From the NCBI RefSeq assembly GCF_027596085.1, contig NC_072465.1:4715579-4779578 (forward strand): a DNA stretch of 64,000 nt, read 5' to 3'. Below the pieces are notes generated by a model. It was not told the origin of the DNA and did no database searches. It saw nothing but the letters and a program-made list of their open reading frames with translations. This DNA is from Anoplopoma fimbria (lineage: Eukaryota > Chordata > Actinopteri > Perciformes > Anoplopomatidae). Of the stretch, positions 1 through 14,355 are shown piece by piece (the stretch's first letter is position 1; every line of letters starts with the position of its first letter). The translations under genes were made by a program, and so were the position numbers.

Positions 1-268
1 AGACAAAGACAATTGGTCAAGGTCAATGGCACAGGACAAAAGAAAGACAATTCCCAAACCTTGATCAGGTCCTCCTTATCTAAGTTCATTTTAAAACAGT
101 AGTTCTATTCATCAGGCATCTGGGACCCATTAGATCTATGGCTTTGATGCAGCTGATTTATACTTTTATACAATTCTTTTTGATTCATGGGATATTTTTA
201 AGTTTTTAAGTTTAAAAGATCTAAAAACCTGTTCAAAAAATGTGATAACTTGATTTTTTTTCTTGCAC
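1..268 (-). other. adamts9: adamts9 intron 6 (partial)
   Basis: I looked on the minus strand for the expected next exon (the QDIC...CDTLGLAELGT segment) and did not find it, so it should lie beyond the left edge. The stretch is AT-rich, with no other feature I can support. Confidence 0.6.
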
Positions 269-393
269 CTGGTGATCAAGATGGCTGTGTCGTGATGGGA
301 ATGGTGATTATCATCCAAGATGTTCTGGCTCTGCTGCCAAATGCAGAAGTTTTTTAAAGTGGTCTGTGCATTGAATGAAATGACTGGACCATC
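269..393 (-). CDS. adamts9: adamts9 coding exon 6: catalytic domain, last exon in the window
   Basis: The exon begins after TTCCCAG and reads [20 protein letters not shown], followed by [20 protein letters not shown] and TR (residues 359-400, the last codon split). It is 125 nt and ends in phase 2 at a GTGCAAG donor whose G is at 268. [12 protein letters not shown] and HHDTA(V/I)L(L/I)TR are family signatures. The HHDTA element precedes the zinc-binding helix, which is encoded by the following exons outside the window. The WQQSQN..DD wording is closer to ADAMTS20 than to human ADAMTS9, so this exon alone would not separate the paralogues. Confidence 0.9.
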
Positions 394-502
394 CTGGGAA
401 CATACAAATACAAAATAATTAGAGGTATAATTTCATTGAGAAGTACTACACCATATACTTGATGCAAGTGTGCAAGTTTGGAGATTAATACCAATGTCTT
501 AC

Positions 503-586
503 CAGCTCGTTGTTTAATATGACTAACTTTACAATCACAATGTTGATCAGATTGCCAATGCTGGGGTCTTTGTAGATGGAAGATAC
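503..586 (-). CDS. adamts9: adamts9 coding exon 5: catalytic domain
   Basis: This is an 84-nt phase 0-0 exon read from the minus strand. It follows a TTATTCAG acceptor and ends at a GTAAGA donor. It encodes [20 protein letters not shown] and then LVILNNEL (residues 331-358). The string [16 protein letters not shown] is a conserved catalytic-domain helix and strand in ADAMTS9/20. From memory, the human counterpart exon has the same length. NNEL replaces the usual H(N/D)EQ at the 3' edge. No Met-started ORF covers this exon. Confidence 0.9.
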
Positions 587-1251
587 CTGAATAAAGGAAA
601 CAAAACATGAGCTCAATCCTGTCAATAAAACAATTTTGAAGATAGGACCCGTTATGATTAATACTGTTACAATATTTTCATTAACTTAACCCAGGTGAAA
701 TGTGACAGACTTAATTTACTGGGAACTCTATCATGGGCTGCCCTCCTGTAGTTTCAAGCAAGTACTGGGAAATTTGGTTGATTGGAAGATCAAGTTGATA
801 ATGGCCTGAGCCCCTGTGGAGAAGGCAAGCTTTGCCAAGCACAGAATATAGGTCAACTCAGCCTCCCCCTGAGGACTGTCGGCCCCAGACGCCTGCGGAA
901 GCAGGTATTTGAAGTGGCCAAGAGTATGTGGTCTATGTGACATACCTGAGCTTATTTTTAACATTCATCAAAGCTGTCAGGCAAACTCTACCTCAAGCTG
1001 CCCTCTCTTCCCCCTGACCGTTTGAAAGTGGTGTTTACCCCTGCCCTAGGCTGCCCTTTTCCCTCCCATGGCCCTCCTCCAAAGGCCGTCTGACTGACTT
1101 GCAGCACAGCAAAACAGGTACATACATTTAGAGCACAAATATGCACACGTGTAGCTACTTTCTGGCCATAGTATACAGACGTGTCCCAGCCAACCACCTC
1201 CGCCAAGCAAACATTCTCTATTAGCCGCCATGAAGATATAGCGGAACTTAC
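587..1251 (-). other. adamts9: adamts9 intron 4
   Basis: This is a 665-nt intron with a GTAAGT donor and a TTCAG acceptor. It contains a Met-started 77-codon frame (731-964) with no resemblance to ADAMTS sequence, and I do not regard that as an exon. Confidence 0.7.
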
Positions 1252-1583
1252 TATGGACATTAATGTGAGTATGTAGTGCTGCAGGTTGCTGCCGTGATGC
1301 TCCACCATTTTGCTGTCGGCCACCAGCATGACTTCAACGAAGCGCGGGTAGGAGAGGAAGCGCTTTGATCTCCTGTGAGGTCCTGAGTCACCGCTGCTGT
1401 CATTTGACGGTCTGGCACTGGCGCTCTCTGATCTGAGCGAAGCATCACTGGCCAGGCCGGCACTCAGTGACTCCACGTCATTGAATATACCAGCGCTGAC
1501 CACAGGAGCTGCATTGGAGACGGAGGTCAACCCAGCCACTGTCCTTTTCTTAAGCTTGTGTCTCTTATATCTGTGTTTGTGTC
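1252..1583 (-). CDS. adamts9: adamts9 coding exon 4: furin site and start of catalytic domain
   Basis: This 332-nt exon encodes residues 220-330. It opens with a very basic stretch (GHKHRYKRHKLKKR). A Ser/Ala-rich, poorly conserved linker follows. Next is the maturation site RRSKR (290-294), then FLSYPRFVEVMLVADSKM and LQHYILTLMSI, the first strand and helix of the reprolysin catalytic domain. Cleavage after Arg294 would start the mature protein at Phe295. The acceptor is TTCTCTAG (G at 1584) and the donor is GTAAGT starting at 1251. The tail FLSYPR(F/Y)VE and LQHYILTLMSI is nearly invariant in ADAMTS9/20, which makes this the strongest single piece of identification. Confidence 0.95.
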
Positions 1584-2341
1584 CTAGAGAAAGAAGTCAG
1601 GAGGAATGGAGCATGTGTAAATATACAGAGATGGAGGGATAATGGGAAATACATTCATTCAGAAAAACAGACAAGGTATAAATCCATGTGTTTACGGTTA
1701 GGCTAAAGTGGTGGTTTATGTCTTTAAAGGTGGAGATAAATTAGGTTAGTTGGCTGTCTGGAAGTGGGTATTGTTAAAATATGTTTCTGCCTCTTTCTCT
1801 CTTTTGTTTATTGTTGCTCAAAGAGTGGGTTGACAAATGAACACTGCCTGGAATGCCTTTTTCTTCCTCTCTCCCTCCTCTTTCAGAAGAGGGGAGAGAG
1901 GAGGGCAAAGGGTTCAGACTAGGTAAACCTGGCACCCAGCCATAAAAAAAATGGAGCACAAACGGCAGTGCAAACACCAAAAGAAGGCAGTTTAACAACT
2001 GGGCAGCAAAATCTCTTAACACCGAGGGGAATTAATCAGATTTTTTGTCATGGCATGGCAATAAAACTGCTGAATGCCAGTCTTTTTTTTGTTTTTTCAT
2101 CACATGCAGATTACCCTTTCTGGACCACCATGAATGCACCAACACCTAAATAACAGTGAGCTGGACCACATCATATTAGTGGATCTGCTTTCAGCATACA
2201 TGATTTATGAATAAATAAATAAATACTTCAAAACTTCCAAGCTCTTATTCAAATGTATGTTCCTTAGAGCTATGACATCACACAAATATTGTATTACAGA
2301 ATGGAACAAAGGAGAAAGACACACAAAATACAAAGCACAAG

Positions 2342-2395
<54 letters not shown>

Positions 2396-3574
2396 TTTAC
2401 ATACATGGTGAAACCAAACATCTGCAGAAAGATGTCTGGCACAAAGAGTAAATCTCTCCAGATTTATTTTAGTTTCGATCATTTAACAGTTTCAAGTGGC
2501 ATGACTTTTCTACTATACAATTTACACTGCATGTTCAAGGCAGTGGGTCTACCCAACTTTCTTATCAAAGAGGAAGAGGAAGTACAAGAGTCAACAGGAA
2601 GTTCAGCCAGTAAACAGAGATAGAATGATACAAGGGTGAACTTCCAAATGATTTTTTCCTGTGTGAGAGTTGGAGAGCTTGCTCACAACTGTGCTGCAGC
2701 TGTAGGCGCTGCACTGTGCAGGCTAAGACACGATATGTCAGCCGACAGATTCACACCATACTTTCACTTAAATTCCATCATACACTTCTATTTGTAGCCT
2801 ACTCACGAGAAAAAATGACCAAATGACATAGTGATATTTCATTGTCATATCACAATAGAAAGCATTGTCATTATTATTAATTTGTTTTTCATCTTTTAGG
2901 ATTTTACAGTTAAGTATCCAGCTCTGCAGAGCCATTTTCTTCTTTTTAATCTTTGCCTTCAAAATCTACCTCAATAACCAGACACACTTAAAGATTTCCC
3001 TCATTTTAACCAGATAAGCTACATGTGATTCTACCGTACCATGCTACAACTGTATTAGGTCAATCATCTCAGTTACTATTACATAATCCGTTCCTGTTAC
3101 AACTGATGGCAGAGACTTTGGGGGCAACGGAGGATGATTTTGTCTGCTTACGTCTGTGGGAACCAATTTAAAAAGGTCACATAATGCATGCACTTGACAT
3201 AATAAATGGTAAATTCTACTTGCAATCGAAAAGTATCCTGTTGAAACACCAACAACATACACACTGTTTTACGTATAACCCTTGGGAGGTCCATGCTCAG
3301 AAGCAGTCGTGTAGTGGTTAACGAAAGAGGGGACATTAGGTAAAGTTTGACTGGAGAAGATATTTAAGTCAGGTGATTGGACACCTAAGTGGTTAGGTCT
3401 GAATCAACACATGTTGCACATACAGTAGCAGTGCATTATGCGTGTTTGTGTTTGCAAGCTAATGCGTAGAGGCAATAAAGTTGAGTTTTTTGTGTTGTCT
3501 AGGATGTGCAAATTTGTGACGACCTTATCTGTGTTAATTGCATGCATGAATACCTGTTAGGTAATACACCATAC
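1584..3574 (-). other. adamts9: adamts9 intron 3
   Basis: This intron of about 2 kb carries a (CA)n microsatellite at 2343-2391. It also has an imperfect pyrimidine/purine inverted repeat near 1864-1906 (CCTCTCTCC... against ...GGAGAGAGG). No additional exon was recognised. Confidence 0.65.
2343..2391. repeat. (CA)n microsatellite
   Basis: About 24 uninterrupted AC units in adamts9 intron 3. The HTHT and CVCV reading frames over it are artefacts. Confidence 0.97.
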
Positions 3575-3737
3575 CTGAAGTGTCACAAGCTGAGTTCTCC
3601 TCAGATGTCTGTTTCTTGGATGCATGCTTCCTGTATACAATATGAGGTTTTGTGTGTTCCTCTTCATATTGTTCTCCTTGATAGCTGTGAAGGGGCTCCA
3701 CAAAATACTCCCCTCCTGGGGACCTGAAAGTGCCAAG
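3575..3737 (-). CDS. adamts9: adamts9 coding exon 3: prodomain
   Basis: This is a 163-nt exon, found by reading the intron for the expected continuation of the prodomain. It starts after CATCTAG and reads LGTFRSPGGEYFVEPL, then EEHTKPHIVYRKHA, and ends NSACDTS plus one base of a Gly codon before GTATGG. It covers residues 166-219. LGTF...GEYF(V/I)EPL and KPHI(I/V)YR are hallmark prodomain strings of the ADAMTS9/20 group, and CDTS matches the ADAMTS9 cysteine region. Phase 0 in and phase 1 out fit the neighbouring exons exactly. No Met-started ORF covers it in this frame, so an ORF-only annotation would miss it. Confidence 0.9.
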
Positions 3738-4739
3738 CTAGATGGCAGGGGGAAAAAGCATCCTGGTTAGTCTTAATCCATCCGTTTTCTGTAAATGCTT
3801 ATTCCTTAACAGCAACAACATATGCAACCGTGGAGAACTTGGTAAATCTACAGACAGGACCAAAGTGAAGATATAGTTCAAAGGTATTTCTGCAAATGAG
3901 TGAGCCGCCATTTAACTTTAATACAATGTGTGTTTCACTTACAAAATATTTGTGGCAAGCAACAGTGGAATGTGGCTCATTTACTATTCATTAGAGAAAG
4001 TAAGCAATGCAGAGACTCAAGGGCTTTCATAAAAAGGTGAAATAAGTGAATTTGCACACATGTAAGAATGGTCTTAAAACAGGAAGAAATGCATAATAGT
4101 GAAACCTGTGATGAATCAGTGAAAGCAGTGAGATTGTTCTTGGCACGCTTGCTGAAAGCCTTGTAATATCTATTTCACATGGCCAATTAGTGTGGCTAAC
4201 TTGTAGCCTAACTTGGAGGTCTATGATGTTCCAGATAAGGTACACGCCAATCCAAGCACATTTTGCTTTTTGGTCACATTGGCTGTGAAGAATCAGCAGT
4301 CCAGCTGAAGCAAGTTTTGCACAATCACGTTTGGCACAACTTATATTTGTCTTATCTCTGATAATAAAGCATGACAAAAATGATCTTTATAAAAACCATT
4401 AAATGTTCCTGCTTGTGCAAAAATATGCAGCAGGATGGATTGTTCTTAAGCAAGGGGGCACAAGAAGAAGCTTCCTTTCTTCCTTACGCTCCCTTGTGCA
4501 GGACACTATTCCCATTACTACACTAGGACCTGCACTTTGAGTGACCTGTGGAGTTGGCAAGGACATAGAGAATCTCCCTAGAAGTTTATCCTGCAAGAAA
4601 ACAACTAAGACTGTATTAGGATTTACAGAATTGATGACCATCAGCAGTATTGCCTGTTTTATAGCACAAATGTCCCTACTGCTATCTTAAATATTCTCAT
4701 TTTTGTAAAATGACTTTGTAGTTGTTTTATCTCTATAAT

Positions 4740-4942
4740 TTTACTTTTGTTTGTCTTTTCTTTTCTTTTACTTTATTTTCTTTACCTTATTGTATTTTAA
4801 TGTCAGGTGGACATCCTTAATAAGCCCTTCGGGGTTTCTTTTGTCCCACCCGTGCATCTATGTATGTCTATGCAAATCTTCTTGCCTTTTTTAATCTTGT
4901 TTATTTGCACAAATAAAAACTAAACTAAACTAAACTAAATAA
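4740..4942 (+). mobile_element. Probable LINE 3' end with (AAACT)n tail
   Basis: A T-rich stretch is followed by ATAAGCCCTTCGGGGTTTC and ends in AAATAAAAACTAAACTAAAC with four AAACT-type units. A 3'-UTR-like segment ending in short tandem units is typical of 5'-truncated non-LTR retrotransposons in fish. No coding remnant is attached, so the family is not assigned. It is inserted in adamts9 intron 2, antisense to the gene. Confidence 0.45.
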
Positions 4943-5566
4943 AAATCAAATTACCCTCCATAAATGTCAACTCAACTCCCTAAAGCTCAGAGCATTCGGA
5001 GCATTTTTTTATTTTTATTTAATAGTCATTAGGGAGGACATTGACCCCTTCTTCCGTCATATCTATTATACTAATTCAGAGTTCACTTTTGCTCCACTCC
5101 AAAACGCATGCCTGGGAGAGGGACCAATTTATGATGACGTCGGTACCACCCGTACTCCCGCTCTACTAGCGTGCGTAAAGACGTCACCGACAACCGGGAG
5201 ACCAGAGAGAGGCATGGAAGATTTGGAGTAGTGTTCCCTGAACTTAACTATGGGCAATGGACTTGGGATTCTTGACAGTCAGCAAGGTTGTTCGATTTTG
5301 TTTGACTTATTTAGGGTCTGGAAGTGCCCCACAAATAAGAAACCACTGCAAATATAAGCTTAACAATGTCTTAAAGTCTTTTTTTCTTAATGAGTTTTTT
5401 TTCTAAATCAGCTTTAACTTCATATCATTGTGACTAAACATTCCTACAACGTTTTAGTCGTTACTGGGATATGCACAATTTTGAAATTCTTCCCTAAATA
5501 CAGACTACAGATTGCAAAAAAATCCATATTTCCTGCTTACTGACCACAGTTTGCACTGACAATGTG

Positions 5567-5571
<5 letters not shown>

Positions 5572-5606
<35 letters not shown>
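5572..5606. repeat. T homopolymer in adamts9 intron 2
   Basis: Thirty-five consecutive T on the + strand (A tract in transcript sense), about 130 nt downstream of exon 2. It could be the poly(A) remnant of a retrocopy, but no flanking element was recognised. Confidence 0.95.
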
Positions 5607-5607
<1 letters not shown>

Positions 5608-5734
5608 AGGCAATGGTGAGACAGCATTTCAAGTCTTGTATATGCAATAACTGCCTCTAAATACACCATGGAGGAAAAGTAAAAAAAAAAAGTCATCACA
5701 TGCACGACGAGTCTAACCGTGCGTAAAAACTCAC

Positions 5735-6132
5735 CAGTCCGGAGCACAAACTGATGACCGCGGCGTGTTCCGCTTGTGCATTTACGAGTCCTTTATAGAA
5801 GCAGTGCCTTAACTCCGTGTCCTCCTCCTCCTCCTCCTCCCCATCTGTTGCAAAATCCGTTACGTTATCTCCTCGGGGCACTCCAAGCACTGTCACCGTG
5901 TAGAGAGGTGCGATAAATCCCGAATCCAGCGTGAGGTTGAGGTGATAATGCTGTCCGAAAGCAGATATCCTGTAGTGGATATTCGGCGAGGCCCAGTGAT
6001 CCGTAGTATTCCCGGGGCTCTCCTCCAAACTTCGTCTTTTCCTCTTAAAGTGCACACTGGTTGGAAACTTGTCACCGGCTTCATTCACTCGGACCGGTGT
6101 TACAATCTCATAAGCGCCGATCTCCTGTTTTA
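5735..6132 (-). CDS. adamts9: adamts9 coding exon 2: prodomain
   Basis: This 398-nt exon encodes residues 33-165 of the prodomain. Recognisable segments are YEIVTPVRVNEAG, the basic furin-like site HFKRKRRS (about residues 60-67), HYRISAFGQ, GFIAPLYTVTVLG, and the end ELRHCFYKG...AVISLCSG, where the ADAMTS prodomain cysteines lie. NTT, NLT and NVT are possible N-glycosylation sites. A run of six Glu codons (GAG repeats near 5821-5840) forms an acidic stretch before ELRHCFYKG. The acceptor is CCTCAG with G at 6133, and the donor GTGAGT begins at 5734. A 47-nt T tract (transcript sense) starts 10 nt upstream of the acceptor AG. The prodomain acts as an intramolecular chaperone and inhibitor removed by furin. 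Confidence 0.92.
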
Positions 6133-6143
6133 CTGAGGTAACA

Positions 6144-6144
<1 letters not shown>

Positions 6145-6191
<47 letters not shown>
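6145..6191. repeat. A/T homopolymer in adamts9 intron 1
   Basis: Forty-seven consecutive A on the + strand, which is a U tract in the adamts9 transcript. It ends 10 nt before the exon 2 acceptor AG and acts, or substitutes, as an extreme polypyrimidine tract. Confidence 0.95.
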
Positions 6192-6195
<4 letters not shown>

Positions 6196-6484
6196 GAGGA
6201 AAAGCAATGCAATTAAAGATAAGCATCAGTCAAAAAAAACAACAAAAAAACAATGAGACCAGATGTGTTAATAGATAGATCGTGATTAAAATATCAAAGC
6301 TGTTGTTTTTAGAGCATTGCAAGTTCATGGAAAAAAAGCATTCAGTGAACTTCAGTTGTCTAGAAAAGCGCTGCAAGTCATGTGCTTGGCTGAATTCAAA
6401 ACTCATTCATTCCTCTGCACTCAGTGTTAGAAAGTAACTCCATTGGGGGAAAATGCGGGGAGTTGTCAGAGCGGCATACTTTAC

Positions 6485-6581
6485 CTGTGCTTGAACTCAA
6501 AAGCAATTTCCCCGTAGATGCGACCACATTCAAGAAATCAGGGAATAGTAGGAACCCCAAGCCCCAGAAGAGCACATGCAT
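6485..6581 (-). CDS. adamts9: adamts9 coding exon 1: start codon and signal peptide
   Basis: The start MHVLFWGLGFLLFPDFLNVV gives a short N-region and a hydrophobic core typical of a secretory signal peptide. An in-frame TGA lies 15 nt upstream, so this is the first usable ATG in the frame. The base at -3 is A, a good initiation context. The exon holds 32 codons plus one base and ends at a GTAAAG donor (G at 6484). That leaves phase 1, which exon 2 completes to Val. The segment matches the length and role of the first ADAMTS9 exon, although signal peptides are poorly conserved. An out-of-frame upstream ORF overlaps this start (see findings). Confidence 0.82.
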
Positions 6582-6900
6582 GATTGTCCACGTTCAGAGG
6601 AGAGCGGCAGCCTGTATTCCTGTAGTAATACTGTATTCCTCCGGTCACTCCGGGCTTTCCGCCTCCGGTCCGCCTGCCACATCCAATATTATTATCCTCG
6701 ACTCTTTAGTTGATGGTCTCCGGCCGGTGAAGTACACTGCTGGGACGTGAGCGCTTCGCGTATTCCCTGGTGAACATGCATACTGCAGAGGTGTGGGCTG
6801 CTCCAACAGTCAACTGCGATGGGCTCCGCTGCAAAGCTTGTGCACCAGCTTTCTCCCCAGCTAGGGGCGGGATCAGCCAGGCAAGGTACACTTCTGCTAC
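6582..6900 (-). promoter_or_regulatory. adamts9: adamts9 5' flank / probable 5' UTR and proximal promoter
   Basis: The sequence upstream of the start codon is more GC-rich than its surroundings. It carries a GC box (GGGGCGGGA, 6864-6872) about 285 nt upstream of the ATG. I see no convincing TATA box at a fixed distance, so the transcription start is not placed. Minus-strand ATGs at 6682 and near 6777 start upstream ORFs if the transcript begins far enough upstream. The second one closes at 6706. Confidence 0.45.
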
Positions 6901-11380
<4,480 letters not shown>

Positions 11381-14305
11381 TGGGGACCCAAACTCAATGG
11401 CCTGTTCCAAAAAGCTCTCCGTTATTCCACAAACTCCTTTGTTTACAGAAGACTACGCTAAGTGAGTCATTCTCCCTCCACTAAAACTTTGAGAAAGGGC
11501 ATGTATTCTTTCATGACATTATTATCTTGAGTGCACTTGGTGAAGGGCAGTTGCTGCAATGGGTGGGTTTGGAGTGGGGAGGGCACTGTTGGGGTATAGC
11601 TATGGTTTGAGGTGTTCAATCCACCTCTCCCAGTTTGACTCACCGTGATGATGATAGCTGTGTAGTGTTGATCTTGTTTCACAGCGTCCTGATGTCATCA
11701 CTCTGCAGTCTTACCCTGACCCCAGCACGTCCCCTCGTCGGCTCAATTGGCACCCTGTGCTCAACGAAAGGACAGCATGATGACCTAATCAGTCTCAGCT
11801 GCAAGAGAAAGTAGGAAAAAAAGATGTTGTGACACCCTTTGACCACCCGACTCTGTGTATGGACACAGCACAGCTGGATGTATGGGGAGTCAGATTATCC
11901 CTCTGATGTAAAACACACTATTATTTAAAAATTCCTCATTGAATACGACAGGCGGGACCCTTGAGTTCTTTCGCTCCAGCTGTTTCATGTTGTACCAAAG
12001 AGACATGTTTATTAAGGGTAAGGGTAATATAGGCTTATTCACATATGAAAACCCACATGTTAATCCAAAGCACATGGGCTTTCTCACAACGACTTGGTTT
12101 CTGGAATTCCCCATGCATCTATAAGTGACGCTGACTCTTTGTACATCAAATATATCGTCACATGATATATATTTTAAAAAAAAGCAAAGATATTTTTGGG
12201 GAATCATTTCTCCTGTTTCCTATATGAACTGGTCTATTGACCACAGTTTTAGTTACGGAGCCGGGGTCTTTACAACCTCAGCCCACACATCACTGTATCT
12301 CCTCTGCTCCATCTATCCCTTTGTCCTATAAGATATAGTTTTGTGTTCTGGGTCAAGGACTCTATTTAATGGCTGTCAAGGCTTGTGGAATAGGGCCGCT
12401 GTGTAAATGGGTCATCTGGGGCCAAGAGGAGCCAGGGAGCTCACTATAGTTGAGAGGCGCAAAGCAGTTTACACCAGGACCCCATCTGGATGTGAGGGGG
12501 GAAAGCTTTACCACAAGAAAGGCCTGCAATAAAATAAAAGGTGGTTTGAATGGAAAAGTGCAAACTATTTAAAGTAAAATTAGACTATTACTATGTCCTC
12601 AGCTGCAGACAGAAATTGAATCATCAGAAGGGGTGTGATACAATTTAGATGTGAAACAGAACATTTAAACTAATGTTGTGGTTGTGGTGTGCAAAATAAA
12701 TGACTTCAAAAGTGTCACCTGGAATATTTCCATCTCTGTAGCCAAACAGAGGGTCTGCCTCGCTGGTTAGAGTTCATTGTCTGTCCCAATCTAATCTTTC
12801 AGAAGCCATTTAGGATTTTCACTCAACAAAGAATCTGGTTTAATGAATCAATAATCTTATTATGGTTTTAACACAGCAGGGTGAATGGCACCAAGTAATG
12901 ACTGTGACGGCTTTGACTGACAGCAGAAATATGTGCACACACAGGAATAACTCTAAGTCTGCAACATAACATATAGAGGAATAATGCAACAGAAACAAAA
13001 ATTAAGCCTGACTCATGCTTGTGTTGTAGCATTGACTAATTATGAAAAATGTAAAGTTACACAGCTAAAGGACAGATTAAAGCTCCTCTATGTCAATTTT
13101 ATTTTATCCTGAGAATAAATTACTTCATGGAATAAGTTTTTGTTTGTCGGGAAACAAGACAATCCTGGTGAAATAAGCAGTTAAGTGTTTCTTTAAAACC
13201 TAAAACAATCCAATATGGTGTATGCTATTCTACAATTAGGAAAACCCAACAAAATCCTCAACAAAATGCAGAAAGCATTTGGAGTCATGCAACAGATCCT
13301 TTCAGATGCAGAACGTTTATACATAAATGGGAATAAGAAGTGAGAAGCAGACACTCGTGTTAGTCACCTCCATAATCACTCCAGTCTTTTCTCAAACAGA
13401 ATGTGAAGTACAGTGTAGATATTCTTTGTGCAGCCGGTATTTCCATGATTAATTTGCCTTGTAGCTGCACTAACAAAAATAAACTGTCACAGCAACTGAT
13501 GTTCAAAGGAAACCACCATAGCACCTGTATTTAATTGAATACAGCCAGATAGATGCTGCAAATAAGACTTTTATATGACTAAGCTATCATTTTTAGTCTC
13601 ACGGTGGGTAAGTGAGAATTGTTGTGGGTGCATAAATTGATGACTCTGACTTTCATGGGATGTGGTCTGACTGGGGAGAGAACTGGTGAAATATGTCACC
13701 CTACTCAATGCATCGCATGTTTTTAATCATATATTTGAAACTTGTAACAGCTTGCACTTTAAAATTATTTTTTGCAACGTACATCCTGCTTGTTAGAAAG
13801 TCCAACACTGAAAACCTGAAAGTCAGCAGCGAATTCACTTATTATTCTGCTGTAGCATTAATTCGCCCCTCTTCTTAGCTCCTGTTTGCTTGATGAAGAT
13901 TTGCACTGAAAAGAAAAACACTGAATGTGTTACATACTCATGGGTATTTGGCCTTTCTGTGCCTCTTCTGCTGTGTACGTTTCTTTTTAGGAATGGATAA
14001 CTTCAGAGGTACAGGAAATATCCCATGTCAGATGGCTGGGATTCCTTTAGATTACATCTCAAGGAAACTGTCATTCCTCAGTCAGATACTAAAGTGAGGG
14101 CACTAGTCTATGAAGGAAATTGGTTACTTTTGAAAGGATTGCTCTGTTGAAAATATTAGTTATTGGTACACAGCTATACTGTATATATATATATATATAC
14201 ACACACATTTAGATTGTTTAGATGTTTAGATTGTTATCACAATTAAATAAATAAAAAGTTGGACTGCAGAAATGTTAATCTGCCTCTGGGTCGTTGTAGA
14301 TATTC

Positions 14306-14355
14306 CATGGGCAGCCGAGCGACACAGGCTATCCTGTGTCGCTCGGCTGCCCATG
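14306..14355. repeat. Perfect 23-bp inverted repeat with 4-nt spacer
   Basis: The left arm (14306-14328, starting CATGGGCAGCCGAGCG) and right arm (14333-14355, ending CTCGGCTGCCCATG) are exact reverse complements around CTAT. The arms are GC-rich in an AT-rich neighbourhood. No longer similarity extends past the arms. Confidence 0.97.

Larger units (their letters stand above)
3738..5734 (-). other. adamts9: adamts9 intron 2
   Basis: The intron holds a LINE-like 3' tail (4740-4942) and a 35-nt T run (5572-5606). Near 3774-3812 there is a sequence resembling the widespread fish CATCC(A)TTTTCTGTA..GCTTATCC repeat. No exon was recognised here. Confidence 0.6.
269..6581 (-). other. adamts9: adamts9 gene, 5' part (coding exons 1-6)
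   Basis: Six exons join in frame: 6581-6485, 6132-5735, 3737-3575, 1583-1252, 586-503 and 393-269. All have GT/AG borders and compatible phases (1, 0, 1, 0, 0, 2), giving 1199 nt or 399 codons plus 2 nt. The translation runs signal peptide, prodomain, furin site RRSKR (residues 290-294), then the start of the reprolysin-type catalytic domain. ADAMTS9 is a secreted, cell-surface-associated metalloprotease that cleaves proteoglycans such as versican. The HExxH zinc site, thrombospondin repeats and GON domain must lie beyond position 1. The closest relative, ADAMTS20, is less likely: the prodomain wording (HFKRKRRS, ACDTSG followed by basic residues) and the adjacent magi1 both point to ADAMTS9. 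Exon 6 does resemble ADAMTS20 in places. Family identification is from memory, not alignment. Confidence 0.9.

Noticed and set aside
731..964. Minus-strand 77-codon frame between adamts9 exons 4 and 5
   Set aside because: No ADAMTS similarity. Exon 4 joins exon 5 at 586 in perfect phase with the expected protein sequence.
14306..14355. Palindrome considered as a microRNA precursor
   Set aside because: A 23-bp perfect stem with a 4-nt loop is too short for a Drosha substrate, and the pairing does not extend.
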